From assembly GCA_025201765.1 (NCBI GenBank), contig MU623449.1, positions 9,036 to 73,035 of the forward strand: a stretch of DNA of 64,000 nt. Direction: 5' to 3'. The notes beneath the pieces are model-generated. The model ran no database searches. It had not been told where the DNA came from and saw only the letters and a program-made list of their open reading frames with translations. Every line of letters begins with the position of its first letter. Position 1 is the first letter of the stretch. A program made the translations under genes and the position numbers. Positions 45,213 to 57,228 of this stretch are shown here, piece by piece. The stretch comes from Daldinia sp. FL1419 (lineage: Eukaryota > Ascomycota > Sordariomycetes > Xylariales > Hypoxylaceae).

Positions 45213-46024
45213 TCAGCATCGACGTACCGAGAACTGATGGCCAACAGAGCCCTGAGTGTCAAACGCCGGGACTCTGGTTGCTGAGTCTGAGTCCGGCTCC
45301 GAACCTAGGTAGTTTTCAGTGGCAGGGAACTTGTCGAACTTGGGATTTTTCTCGGTTCTTCCTGTGATCCCTCCACTATTCTTATAACCAGAATTGTTAC
45401 CACCGCCACTGCTATTATGCATGCTCTGCCCGACACTTCCCGGATCACCACCTCCCACGGCCTTTTTCAACGCTCCCGGGACGTCGGGGGTGTTATCAGT
45501 AGCTGATTTCATGGCACTGAGTATACCACCACGCTCTTTGTTGCTGTGGCTCTTATGCCCCGGCATTATGGACTCAAGTACGCCACCGCCGTCGGTCCGA
45601 ACGCCGTCGCGGTGGGTCTGTGGGCCCTCCTGCGATTCGTCGTAGTCCCGGTGCCCCGGAATCATGGTCTCTTCGACGCCGCCGTGCCGTCCGTCGTGTG
45701 TAAAGTCGCCCCTAAACCCGGAGCCCTGCTGTTGCTGCTTCTTGGTATCGCCTGGCTTAAGGGCATCCTTGATGGTGCCGAAGAGGGATTTACCCGAGTT
45801 CTGGTCTGGAACCTGTAAGTTTGTTGGAATAGGTTAGTTTCAATTGCTTTAACGAGATACTATATTTGTAGGTATTGGGATTTTGGAGGAATAGAAAAAC
45901 GTACGTATCCGGCTGCCGTTCCTTTTGGGTCCGGATCATCCGACAAATCGACGTTCTGCTGTCCCGCCGTAGCCCCGTAGTTTAGGCCTTGGATTGGGTT
46001 TCCTCCCGTGCCGCCGGTCGACAT
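45213..46024 (-). CDS. hypothetical Gly/Ser-rich hydrophilic protein
   Basis: Two exons, 46024-45905 and 45812-45213, give 239 residues. No known domain is recognised. It begins MSTGGTGGNPIQGLNYGAT, and the splice joins GTAAGY to VPDQNSGKSLFGTIKDALKPG. The whole protein is polar, rich in Gly, Asp, Ser and Lys and poor in hydrophobics, so it is probably intrinsically disordered. Two copies of a short repeat, GGVEETMIPGH and GGVLESIMPGH, lie about 30 residues apart in the middle. There is no signal peptide or membrane helix. The C-terminus is uncertain: a GTACGT donor at about 45231, after FS, could start a further intron, whereas read-through gives FSVRRC and stop. A stress or hydrophilin-like role is possible but speculative. 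Confidence 0.7.
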
Positions 46025-48130
46025 GATTATAGATTGATAGATATTTGTAAGTCAATTCTACTTTGTTCTCCTCGAATTACGGAAGAAGAATTCAAATAAT
46101 AGAAGAGAAAAAAGATACTATTATCGACCTAACAAAGCTACTCATATAGTCATCTCATGAACTTTCAACAGCGGTCTCCATCGTTTTCACGTCATAGTGA
46201 TGCGCCCAATGCCGCGAGGCTATCTCATCATATTAACATAAACCGTATTGATGCACCGGGATGATGTAAAAAGGCAGAATCGATTCATACGTTTCCATAA
46301 TTACCCATTGAGGGGAGGATACATTTGGGAGAATGATCTGCATCTGATCGAGATATTGTGCATGTCCATCAATAAAAGCGTTAATACCACCAAGTCGGAA
46401 TATTTGTCAAATATTTTCGCCAGCCTTATATTTTAAATCCGATGTTCGATCTGTCCCTGATAGCCTCCTAATTCCCAGCTGAGGGAATTGAAGTCTTCGT
46501 GTTCTTATTCGCCCATGAGAGTGACGAATAGACAGCGTACCGTGAAGCCACTCACCCTGATATGCAGGACTTCCGCCCTACGATGTTATTTTTTGCAGCA
46601 TGTGTATCCAAAGTTCCTAAGCAAAACGTCCTGCAGTCCCCCTATAGCGGGGCCTATGGCCGAACACAAGATGCCGTGAGTGTCCACGACTTGAGCTCGA
46701 GAGCTCGCGGATCTTCTATCCAATTATAGCACGGTATTCTTCATCGTTGACGCCTTTGGATAATTCGCAATCACGGACGGGCACGGACGGATGCCTAACC
46801 TCTATCTTGACGACAATACCTTTGCTGGGTTCCCTATAGCGAATCCCACCATTAGCTGGACTTCGAACAGCCAGCAGGACGCCATGCAGCACATCACACC
46901 AGTCTCGCAGTCCCCACTCATACAACCGAGTGGAGACTCTCATCTACATCGAATGCCATGGAGTATTCCCACATTTGACGCGGCTAAACAAGCATACAAA
47001 ATAGTTTGTCCATACAAATCATCTGTGAATACAGCAAGGCTCGCCAGGGGGCCAAAGGCTTTCGCCGTCCAGACCGTCTGTTCAGCATTCGAGAAGCTTT
47101 CACGACGTTGAAGAAAAGCTACCGAGGCAGAAGACAGGTGGTGTAATCTGCTGCTACTACTTCTACCACTACTAGCGGAACGCCCGCCGCCGATCATGGC
47201 AACGGCCTTGTGCCGCTAGATCAGTTTCCCCCTTTCCCCTGCAATGTCATTGGATGTAACACATGAAGTATAGATAATTACCTTCGTCAGGTCGACCTTT
47301 TCGAGCACCAGTATTGGGTTCATACCCAACACTCCAGAATCAGTTTCAGCAACGAGAAGATTTCCAGCTCGGATCCTAAGAGGCGTATAGCAAACTTCCG
47401 GGACTCATTTGGGGATTTAAGATTCTACTCTGCAGAATAGTTATGGTTGGTTGTCGCTCGTTTACTCCAGATTCATGGGATAGATGAAGCAATGTTTAGA
47501 CACCTTAATATACATGTGCTTCTCTTATCTCTTTATCCCATATATTAATTGGCAACAAGCCGCTATCTGTAACTACAAGAGTGCTAATAGGTACCTGAAT
47601 CGAGTGCGGATATTCGGATTTTAATTGGATACGAGTAAGGGGTCATGTCGGTTTACATTAGAGAGGCGTTAATTTCCAGCAGGTTGCTGTAAGCGGATTT
47701 TGTTAGAAAACACCTACAATTATAACAATGTCCTGGTAGTGGATAGCCCTTTTATAACTGTTTAGGTACCTAGGTAGTCTTAGCATAATGGCACTTGGGA
47801 CACCCGTGTATAAAATGAGACTTATAGAGTATCCATATTCATAGGGGAATCGCCTACCCCATATCCTACAATTATTCCGAGCATATCCAAAATAAGCACG
47901 AAAGAGGGACGAGAACGATATAATAATAATAATAATAATAGTACGGGTCCATTTCTAGTTTCCCAACCTATGGTACAAGAACCGCATCACACACACATGG
48001 CCTAGGCCAACCCATATGCCGCCAAACGCCAAAGAATCAAACGAGCTCCATCACAAGACGTTTGGTACAGAACGACAATCTCACATCCGCAAACACGCAA
48101 CCTTTATTTATATCACATCGTCGGCCGCAT
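46025..48130. other. gene-poor stretch, 2.1 kb
   Basis: No convincing gene. Small overlapping frames at 46716-47197 on both strands lack recognisable character. An (AAT)n microsatellite is at about 47920-47940 and an ACCTAGGT palindrome near 47767. Confidence 0.5.
47920..47940. repeat. (AAT)n microsatellite
   Basis: About seven tandem AAT units in the intergenic region downstream of ATG27. Confidence 0.85.
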
Positions 48131-49346
48131 TTACACAGCGCTGTAACCACCACGACTTCCGCTCCCTTGCACCGTGTTAAGCACCCTCCTGGTCCAGTCC
48201 TTCAGCAGGTATGGAATATCGCGGATAGTATCGCCGTGGGGGACGAGGTCCCAGCCTCGGGCCCCGTAGCGGCTGTAGTTGAGCCAGGAGCCGAAGATGA
48301 GGTAGGCTGCGGTTCCGAGGAAGACACTAAGAGTTGCGGTTAGTATGCTAGGTAATCTGACATGTGGAATTTTGGATGAGATAGGAAAGGGGTAGACACT
48401 TACATGATAACCAGCCACGTGAAGAAACCCCAGTGCGAACTTGGGTCCTCGCTCGAGCCGTCGTCGTCCCTGTTCTCGCAGGCGTATTTGGATAACCAGG
48501 TCAATCGCAGGACGTCGATATTCCCATCCTCGGTTAGCGGTTCGTAGCTGTTGAATATCAAACTCGGGTCTTTCTCGAGGCCGAGCTGGACCTCTTTCGG
48601 TAGCTCGTCGTCACCATTACCATCACCATCGCCGTCTCCGCCGTCTCCGCCATCCTCGTCGCCGTCTTCGGCCCGAAATAGGAGTGGATTAACCTGGGCC
48701 ATAGCCGCGTCGGGGTTAGGTTCGTATTTATCGTCGGCAGGATCGTATTCGCCCTCGGTACCGTTGCGCTCCTTGTCGCAGAGGAATTCTATGATGGCCC
48801 TCTGGTTTCGTTTCCCGCCGCTATCTGTCCTATCGATGCCGCCCTTCATCACCAACAGCACACCCTCCTTCTTTGAGTCTGAGTTTGAATCTGAGGTCTT
48901 GAGCCGCGTTACTTCGGGATCCAAGTCGCCCCCGCCATAATTTCGTATGTCGCCGGCGATCGGGATCGCTTTGTCGATATGGTCGTCTACGCGTTTGATA
49001 GCGCATACTAGCACGCAAGTAAGGATTAATACGGCGCTTAGCTCGGAATATGTAAAAATAATGGTAACATACCTCGGGTTCCGTTGGGGCATTCTTCGCC
49101 CTTCTTCGCACCCTTCTTTTTGCCCAGAACCCGACAGATATCGACGGTGTAGGTCATATTATGAACTTTACCGTCCAAGATGCGACTCGTCATGATGGAA
49201 TGCGGGCCTCCCAGGGCCTTTAGGTTGAATTTTTGGTTGTCTGCAACGATGGATTCGCAGTTGAGCATCGCAGAAGTCGGCAGGGGAGCCAGTAATAAAG
49301 ATAGAAACAATACGGCGTCCGCCGCATGTATCGTTGGGACTTTCAT
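48131..49346 (-). CDS. ATG27: autophagy-related protein 27 (ATG27)
   Basis: Type I membrane protein that cycles between Golgi, endosome, vacuole and pre-autophagosomal structures and supports Atg9 traffic. Three exons, 49346-49073, 49007-48404 and 48326-48131, give 357 residues. A signal peptide covers residues 1-26 (LFLSLLLAPLPTSAMLNC). The luminal part is an MRH-like Atg27 domain with Cys-containing blocks (YTVDICRVLG, GEECPNGTRVCAI, EFLCDKE). An acidic Gly/Asp-rich loop (DGDEDGGDGGDGDGDGNGDD) interrupts it, longer than I would expect. A single C-terminal membrane helix (TWLVIIVFLGTAAYLIFGSW) is split by the last intron. The cytosolic tail ends in YSAV, the same tyrosine sorting signal known from yeast Atg27. 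The splice sites are fixed by frame and by continuity of the domain and helix. Confidence 0.93.
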
Positions 49347-50604
49347 GGTGCGGGAAGAATTCGCTGATGCGATCGGGTTTGTCGGTGTTGTGAGGGGGTC
49401 GAACTGCAGAGGTTGGAGATGTAGTGCTAGCTTCTCGTGGGCCGATATGACAAGGAAGATTAACGAGGAGCTTTAATGTGAGTGTGAGTGTTGAAGCCTC
49501 GAATCCGAATGTTTACGGGGATTTATTCCAAGTTGCGCGTGCGACCTTTAACAACGTCGATGTAACGAAACAGTGATTAAAAAAAGAAAAAAAAAGAAAA
49601 AAAAAAAGAGGTTTCGGTAAAGCTAGGTAGAGTAACTAACTGTAACTAACTACCGAGAATTCTATCAAAGTATTGGAGACGAGGATTAATTATTCGCGAT
49701 AGTAATAGATCTCATGCTTCGATTCTAGTCAATGCTTGGTGAGCTAAAAATGAGGTAGCGTACACTACACTTGGCCCCGGCGGTACTTGAAGCTTGTTGG
49801 GTTTCTCGGCTTGCTCTCGTGCTTTGTCCTAAGCAGGGCTGGCAGGTGGTCCGGTCCTTATGTCTTTTCGCGGCTTGTCGTCATAGGCCTGCAGGGGCTT
49901 ACAACTTGCAAGTACCCAACGATTATGTAATGGAAATTCATTCATCCATCCATCCATGCACGTACCTTATAGAGGGGCTCCTTATTGAGGTATGCATATA
50001 TGAAGTACTACCTAGGTTAGGTAGCTAGGTTAATCGGTTAGAGCTAGCTACCTACCTGGTAGGCATTCTTGTGGTATTCTTGTGGCATTCGTGGCACCCC
50101 TTAACTTTCAACCTTTCCTTCAGATAATTATGGGCTTCCTTATACGTCAAGGACATAATATATACCTGCTTCAGCCAAATGCCAAAATCAAAATCAAAAA
50201 ATGAACCAAAACATCACGGGCCAATCCAAGCACAAGATTAATCCAAGGTCTGATTCATATCTAAAGGATCTATCCTCTTCATGCAACATATCCTGTTGTT
50301 CGTGATCCCGTAGCAAACTAGCAAAATGGGTATAATGGAAATAAACCTAACCAGCCGGGCCTGGGGGAACACTCCGATGATGCTACGACTTTAAAAACCC
50401 GTTACGCCCCTATTGTCCCCATGAACGCCGTATCGATCGCACATACAAACCACACTCTGTCTGATCTGTCTGATATCCACCTGACCCGAACCCGTCTCTT
50501 TTGTATAATTAAGACATCAGCGTAGACGTAGCCCTAGGTAACATCTATAATACACGCCTCGGCTACCGGGCCCACCTTCAACTCGGTCACTCGCTTCTCA
50601 TCTC
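49347..50604. other. intergenic region between SPT20 and ATG27
   Basis: 1.26 kb upstream of ATG27 and downstream of SPT20. It contains an A-rich run at about 49578-49609, CCTAGGTTAGG-type repeats near 50010-50060 and nothing that looks like a gene. Confidence 0.5.
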
Positions 50605-51958
50605 CTACTGCATCATTCCGTTCATGCCATTCATCCCGTTTTGCATGCCTCCTTGCATCCCATTCGGCATCCCATTAGGCATCCCATTAGGCATACCGTT
50701 TTGCATACCGTTTTGCATACCGTTTTGCATGCTGTTCTGCATGCTGTTCTGCATGGCCAACTGCTGCCGCCGTTGAAGGATTTCACGTTGTATCGACTCT
50801 TGCGCTTTCTTTAAACAGTTTTGTCTGAATTGTTCGTGCGTTTCGGGTGTCATCCGACTAAAGCCGCCATAACGCTCCGCATATTGTGCAATATTCGCGC
50901 GATAGAGTTGTTGTTGTCTCTGCCGAATTTGCATTTGCAAAGCGTTGGCCTGGTTTCCTCCTGGATGCTGACCTTGCTGCATTTGCTGCATTCGCATCTG
51001 TTGCATGGCGGCCATTTGAGCAGCGTTCATACTGCCACCAGCATTCATGAAATTCTGGTTAGCCATTTGCGGATTGTGCATCTGTCCCTGCATCTGCGGG
51101 TGCTGTTGCATGTTGATATGCTGGAATCGTTGGTTTAGCTGTGCCTGCTGAGCGGCGTTCATGTTAGGATTTTGCATGTTCATATTCATCATCTGTTGGC
51201 GCATAAACTGATTCTGTAGCATTTGTGGAGTCTGCCCGTTCATCTGCCCATTCATTAACCCGTTCTGCATAGCTTGCATCTGCTGTTGATGAGCAATCTG
51301 TTGTCGTTGCTGCTGCGCTATTTGCACCGCCAATACTTGGCTAGGTATACCCTGGCCCATGTTCTGATTGCCCATGAGCATTTGGCCCATGTGCGAATTT
51401 TGGGCCATCATGCCTGGGGGTGGACTGGCCTGACTCATTTGGGGGGTGGGCATGGGTCGATTGATGGGCGTATGTGCCATTTGCGGTGTCGCGCTCGGCA
51501 TACGGGGTGTATTGGAGGGATGACTCTGTTGGCTGCCCCTTGCTGACATGCTAACAGCCATGGGCGCGGACATCGGCCCATGACTTTGCACGATGGAGGA
51601 TGGTCTCTGAGGACTTGCACCCATTCCGGAATTAGTCTGCTGCATTGGCGCATTTCCAACCATAGGGCTTGACATATTTTGGGGTGTATTCTGGCGAATG
51701 ACTGGGGATGAGACCGGTGGCTGCGAGACCTGCTGTGGGAATCTGTGAGCGGCCTGAGCCGGCATAACGTTATTGGCAAGGCCGTTTTGTGCTGGGTGTC
51801 CATGAGAAGGTTGCGGAATTTGGTTGATCTGAGCATTCGGGGGTGACTGCGCTGCTTGCGCCTGTGCTTGTGCTTGAGCCTGTGCTTGAGCTTGAGCCTG
51901 TGCTTGAGCCTGCTGGGCCTGAGCCTGCTGCTGGGCCATAGCACGACGCTGTGCATCC

Positions 51959-52003
<45 letters not shown>

Positions 52004-53637
52004 CGTATCTGCGCTTGACGTTGAGCTTCCTCGCGACGCGATTTTTCTTCCGCTTGCTGCCGTTGAAGCAACGCGGCCTGTTCCTGCTTCTGTATTTGGA
52101 GCTTGCGCTCATTTTCTGCCTGCTGAATCTTTTCTTGCTCTTTCTTGGCTTTATGCGCGCTCTTGATGTCGGCAAGGACCTTGAATCTCTCGAAGCGAGG
52201 CTCGAAAGTGGCCGCGCCAGATTGTCCATCACCGTCAGCGCTATCTGCACTAGTCTGAGCACCACCAGTATTAGCGGAGCGGCGCTCGTCATATATAAGC
52301 ATATATTTCTCTTGTTCTGCAGCCAATGCCTCGTCAGCGGCCCTTTCAGCGACAGTCCGCTTCCGAGTCTTTGGTTTAGGCGCGGGTTCAGAGTGTTTCA
52401 TGTCAGCCATAGACTTGAGCAGGAGTGCCACGGCCTCTTCTTTATTCTTAGGTACTTCCAAGTGTAGCGGAGCTGAGGTTGCGAGCAGAATCTGTGCTTC
52501 CGCGGCGTATATATTGCTTCCGTCTAGTTCCATCTTCTCCCGTTTTACTTTCTTGGCCGGTGGCGGGTTGGCGGCAGTTGGAGTCGGAGGTACAGCAGAT
52601 ATTGGGGTAGGGGGTATTCCATTAGAATCCGCACCAGCCTTCGCATCGCCAGATCCACGTGGCGTACAGGCCTTGATCATCAAGTCCATATGTAAACTTT
52701 GTGGGGTCGGATGAAGGACGACCGTAAAGATCTTTACCTCGGCCTGGGCCTTGCTTTTTTGACCATCGGTAGGAGCTGGCGGGGCTGGCATGTTCTCTTT
52801 ATCGCCAGAGTCGTTAGGCGCGGGCTTTACGTCGGCATCTTGAAGTCCATTTTCGGCACTCTCTTTAGGAAATGGAACATAGGGAGAGGGGGTGATGTAT
52901 GGATTATAATTATGAATCGAAGAGGGCTTCTCCGAGGTAGTTTTGGAGGCTGGGCGAGCAACGTCCTTAGCTTGCGCGGCTGTTTTGTGATCGTGAACCT
53001 GTACGATTAGACAGCCTTCATAAAAAGTAACGCCGGCTTCGTTAAGATCCGGTAACATGTCGTGGGGTACTGTTCGGCTTTTTACGTGATCTAGGAAGGC
53101 CCTCATCGGGGACTTGTAAGGGAAGACGCTATCCTGCATATCAAATCGAAAGTGATTAGGATGTAGATGTACTATTAGTGAAGGAGGACGTCCGGAATAT
53201 TTCTTTAATATATAGGCATCAGTTACAACTATGAAGAGATTAGCGGATATGATCGTCTATAATGTCGCGGAATGCGCACCATCCGGGCGGGGCTCAAATG
53301 ATTTATGTAACGACATGTCGGGAGCCAGAGTAGCCGACCTCAGAGATGCGTTGTTCCTCTGATTACGTCCCGAAGTCTGATTAGACGTATCGCGTCTCGA
53401 ACGGGCTACACTGGGCCGATGAGAGGTCCCATTAGTGCCATTCGTAGCGGTTGAATTTGATGACTGTTGCTGCTGCTGCTGCTTGGCTACGGCAGGCGGA
53501 GGGCGCTTAGCTGTCATTTTCGGAGAAGGGGACGATTGTGACGAAGATACGCCATTTGTCTGGATACCAGGCGGCGGTGGACGTTTGATCTTAGGAGTCG
53601 GTGGTGGAGGAACGGGGGCGGCGACGACGGGAGCCAT
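50605..53637 (-). CDS. SPT20: SAGA complex subunit SPT20
   Basis: Structural subunit of the SAGA transcription coactivator, needed for complex integrity. Two exons, 53637-53280 and 53228-50605, give 993 residues. A Pro/Gln/Ser-rich head (about 1-115, MAPVVAAPVPPPPTPKIK) leads into the Spt20 domain. That domain includes VTDAYILKKYSGRPPSLIVHL, HPNHFRFDMQDSVFPYKSPMR and EAGVTFYEGCLIVQVHDH, near residues 120-220. A charged helical region follows (AEERAADEALAAEQEKYMLIYDERRS near the middle). The C-terminal half is low complexity: a run of about 15 Gln (51960-52008), alternating Gln-Ala units (about 51856-51930), Met/Gln/Asn-rich sequence, and NGM repeats at the extreme end. The intron is inferred from a GTGCGC donor and ATAG acceptor that restore the domain. 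Neighbours are unrelated. Confidence 0.93.
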
Positions 53638-54617
53638 GGTTTATTTCGGACGTGAAGCCCTGCGCACTACGAAGCGACTAAGTGACGCTTGATCAGTAGT
53701 GGCTAGGGACCGAAAGTATAGTAAAATGTGCTTTCGCTATGAACATCGATCGCGACGTGGTTTCGGTGTGGTCTCGGCGTGTTGAATTTCCTTAGCAATT
53801 CAAGATGCGCGCGCGCGCGACGAGGGTAAGAAGAGAATTGACAAGACGCAACTCGACTATCGGGTTTTTGAATTACATCGAAGATAAGGGAGACGATATG
53901 CGATGATGGATATACGGCGCATCCAGAAAGAGTTTCGATAATATAATGAGGAGATAATTGTTGAATGCTTTGTGTGGGGTTGAACGTATGTTCAATGGGT
54001 TCAGTGACGGAGAGAAGTTAGAGAACTTCGACTCTGGCATAAATCGCTAATTTGAATTGAGCCTCATCAGCCGCACGGATATTGATAAAAACCTTCCTAC
54101 ATGAGGTACATGTAGGTACTTGCAAGGAAAAGTGGCTTGCACCAATTCTATTCGTACTAGATTATATTTTGGGGCACAAAAATAAGCCACACCATCACAT
54201 ACCTACCTTAGTATGGTACCTGGATACCTACGTGACCTACATATTAGTATTATTTACGATTAGGTAATACAACCCAACATGTCATGCTACGTATATGCAC
54301 TATCACATCATGCTACTTAGGTACTTACGATGCATGAGCTTCGAAGAGACATGCGGCATAGTTCACTGTGGCATCATAGTAACGGGCGGATATGACGTGT
54401 CAGACGACAAGAGACTACCAGGACTCCGTCAACGCAGGCAATGCCTAAAATATATATACGTATTACATCCTTTCAAAAGTCCAACTAATCCAAGGACATA
54501 GAAGTGGTAAATCATATCGTAACCTAGCATCAATATTCCGTTCAATACCCGTGTAGAAAAGCCACCAGCACATGCATACTACTCGTGTCACTATTCGTAG
54601 AGTGATTCAATGAGATA
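53638..54617. other. intergenic between SPT20 and the Pex22-like gene
   Basis: 1 kb, head-to-tail with SPT20 downstream. A (GC)n stretch lies at about 53810-53820. No gene is supported; several short open frames were judged chance. Confidence 0.5.
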
Positions 54618-55955
54618 TCACTCTTTTCCTTGCACTCGACGAGCCCAATCGTCACCAACCCTTAAACTATCCACTACTACCACACCCCTTCCTCGTCCTA
54701 CTCGTTCTTCCCGCTGCCACCATGGCTCATCCTTCTTTTCGTCCTTTTCCGGTCTTTCAGCCTCCGATTCGCTGTCCGCAAGGCCGCCATGACCACCATC
54801 GGCTCCGACAACGAGAATAACATCGTACTTGAGCCAAGTCTGTAATTGGGTGATTACACCTCCGTTGTCACCAGCCAGAGATTCCTGGAGGTAAATTACC
54901 TCGGGCTGTAGGTGACGCAAGATATGAACGTGGCCATTAGGAGAAGTAAACGGCAGGATCATGGCCTCCTTTTCTACCAAAGCAGAGGCTTGTGAATATA
55001 CCAAATTGAAAGGGGTATTGGCCGTGCTGGAGCTTGAATTTGATTATAAATCAGCAAATCAGACCCAATACATTAAGTTAAAAAGATATGCGTACCCTGG
55101 ACTTTTAACCTCCTCTCCCGGAGTTTGAGATTGCTCATTCGCAATATTCGAAAATGACGAACTTAGAGATGCCGGAGGAAGATTGCTAGTCGACGATTCT
55201 AGGGCGGAATCCTTAAGACCAGGCGCATATATTAATATGAACAGCTTAGTCTTAGAAAGATCAGTGTTGCGAGGTATGTGGGAAAGGATAGACTGGAAGC
55301 AAGTTAGCAGCTACTTAGATACACCAGTCATGAAAACGAGACATCATACAGCATGTTCGTGGAAACCGTCTGCATCGAGGTCATCTACATTCGTATCTGC
55401 GGAGACCACAATTGCGACTGTTTTCCGTCGTCTAGTCGGTTCTCTGGGCTGTGGAGGGGTCGGCTTTTCCTTTTGAGCTTCGGCCTCCTCCGACCAAGTC
55501 TCGTGGTCGGCGTATGCATCCCTATCATCGTCACGTATAGCAGCTAGGGCGCTACCGACGGCTGCGCTAACTCCCGTTATACCCGCTGCTACTGTCCTGC
55601 TTGCGCTAGAGAAGAACTGTTGTGGGCTTGGCGTACGCCGCGAACCCCATCCAGCGGAAACGCCACTCGCATCAGGGTGTAGTTCTCCAGCGCCGTAGCT
55701 CATATCGTCGGGTCGAATAGATGGACGCGAGTCCCTTCCGGTCGCGCCGTAGGGAGGGTTTTCACCGTAATCGGCATTCTCGTAGTCTAAATCAACCGGC
55801 TCGGCATCACTCCCCTCCTCTTCGCGCTCGTTACTCCGTTGACTCCATGCCCAAGCAGCAACGCCGACGGTCGCAACGGTGAGTGTAACAACGATCGGTA
55901 CCCAATGTCCCCAGGCACCCCTTCGGGATCTCGAAGAATCGTACGACGACGACAT
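54618..55955 (-). CDS. Pex22-like peroxin
   Basis: Three exons, 55955-55350, 55292-55096 and 55032-54618, give 405 residues. A short polar head is followed by one membrane helix near residues 17-38 (WVPIVVTLTVATVGVAAWAW). A disordered linker of about 130 residues leads to a Rossmann-like domain. This starts at KTVAIVVSADTNVDDL and continues HEHASILSHIPRNTDLSKTKLFILIYAPG, NLVYSQASALVEKEAMILPFTSPNGHVHILRHLQPEVIYLQ, ending RGVVVVDSLRVGDDWARRV. This matches the fungal Pex22-like family, the peroxisomal membrane anchor for the ubiquitin-conjugating enzyme Pex4 in Pex5 recycling. The assignment is from family memory, and the membrane-then-globular layout agrees with it. Introns preserve frame across the domain (HEHA to SILS; SPG to SSTAN). 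Confidence 0.78.
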
Positions 55956-57228
55956 TTATTCAAACAGGATCATCGCAAGATCGTAGTCGGCATACCACGC
56001 GTGGAGCGGTGGAGTAAGCAGTATAAGGCGAATACGAAGTTGGAACGATTCGATTATGATATAGGAAAATTTGAGCGTGATTATGTAGATTAGGTATAGG
56101 TAAGGTAGATATAGGTAAAATTATATTTGTACCTAAATGAGAATGTTTAATGACGGATAGTTTTTAATGGGAGTAGTAAAATAGGTAGTTTGTTAAGGTT
56201 GAAGTGTTGATACATTTATCGTATTGTACAGCTTTAGAAAAATAGCGGGCTGGGGAAGTTAGTAACAACTCCCTGGGGACCTGACCTAATAGGAATGGGT
56301 TGGAGGAACGAACAAGGGTTGGAGCTACGTGTAAGAGTGACTTAGAGCGCCTTCTGTATGTACCTGAAGCAACAGTGGCAATACCCGTGGACCTAGGTAA
56401 CCTAGAACCTTAAGGTTAGGTAAGTAGGTAGTACCCGTATCAGTGCCTAGGTTAGGTATCTTAGGTGAGTCAATTATAGTGTATCTTCAATGCGAGGTAA
56501 AAGTAAGAAATATCTGCAAGTTTTCAACTTTTCTACTCCGGAAATCGTACCTTTTCTCAGCTTCGGAGGCAGAAATACGAGGATTGAGGTGGCTGGTCTC
56601 AGCTTTCTCTGAGCTGGTGACCCCCCTGCAAGAAATCGTTGGTAGACGGAGGCAAGGTTCGACTTGATATTTTGATTGGTTGGGGGGGAAACGCTTCAAA
56701 TGGTTCTCCTGAAAGCTCTCATTGAAGAGCATTGAAGAGATACGATTTAATTGGACGTAGACCGAAAACTACTATTATCGATTAGATTAGATAGTTGAAT
56801 AAGAAGCACCAAAACGTGAACCCACAATTAGGTATTAGGTACGAAGTACTAATGGATGGATGTCGAACCTAGGTGCATTAGGTACGTATCGTTCTGTCGT
56901 GGAAAATACCAGGGCATGCAGATAAGAGCTATCGTTACGTATTTTCAAGATTGACATAATTATCGTGAGTGACTCAAAAGTTCATGTATTCAACGAGAGG
57001 CACATAAACACACATCTAAAACTATCAATTTCTTCTTCTTCTTATTCTACGAACTTTACCGGGGTAAGGCAAGAAACATTATGCAACGGAATTATTTCTT
57101 TCTTTTTCGATTTAATTTTATTCCTTCAGAAAACTAACAACTCTACTAGGTTATCACATCTCATTCAAGGTCTCTTAATTCTTGTCAACCCCCCCATCAG
57201 GCCGTGGTTTCGGGTGGGCTAACTCGAG
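55956..57228. other. divergent promoter between the Pex22-like gene and eIF2B gamma
   Basis: 1.27 kb. ACCTAGGT-family palindromes are at about 56391-56410 and 56447-56458. A GAAGAGC-containing short repeat is near 56714-56740. No gene is supported. Confidence 0.5.

Noticed and set aside
46716..47197. Two abutting minus-strand frames (85 and 75 codons) that might be one frameshifted gene
   Set aside because: Neither has recognisable protein character, and a plus-strand frame of similar size overlaps them.
51435..52292. Long alternate frame inside SPT20
   Set aside because: It is a frame-shifted reading of the CAG-type repeats and shows Ser/Arg runs only.
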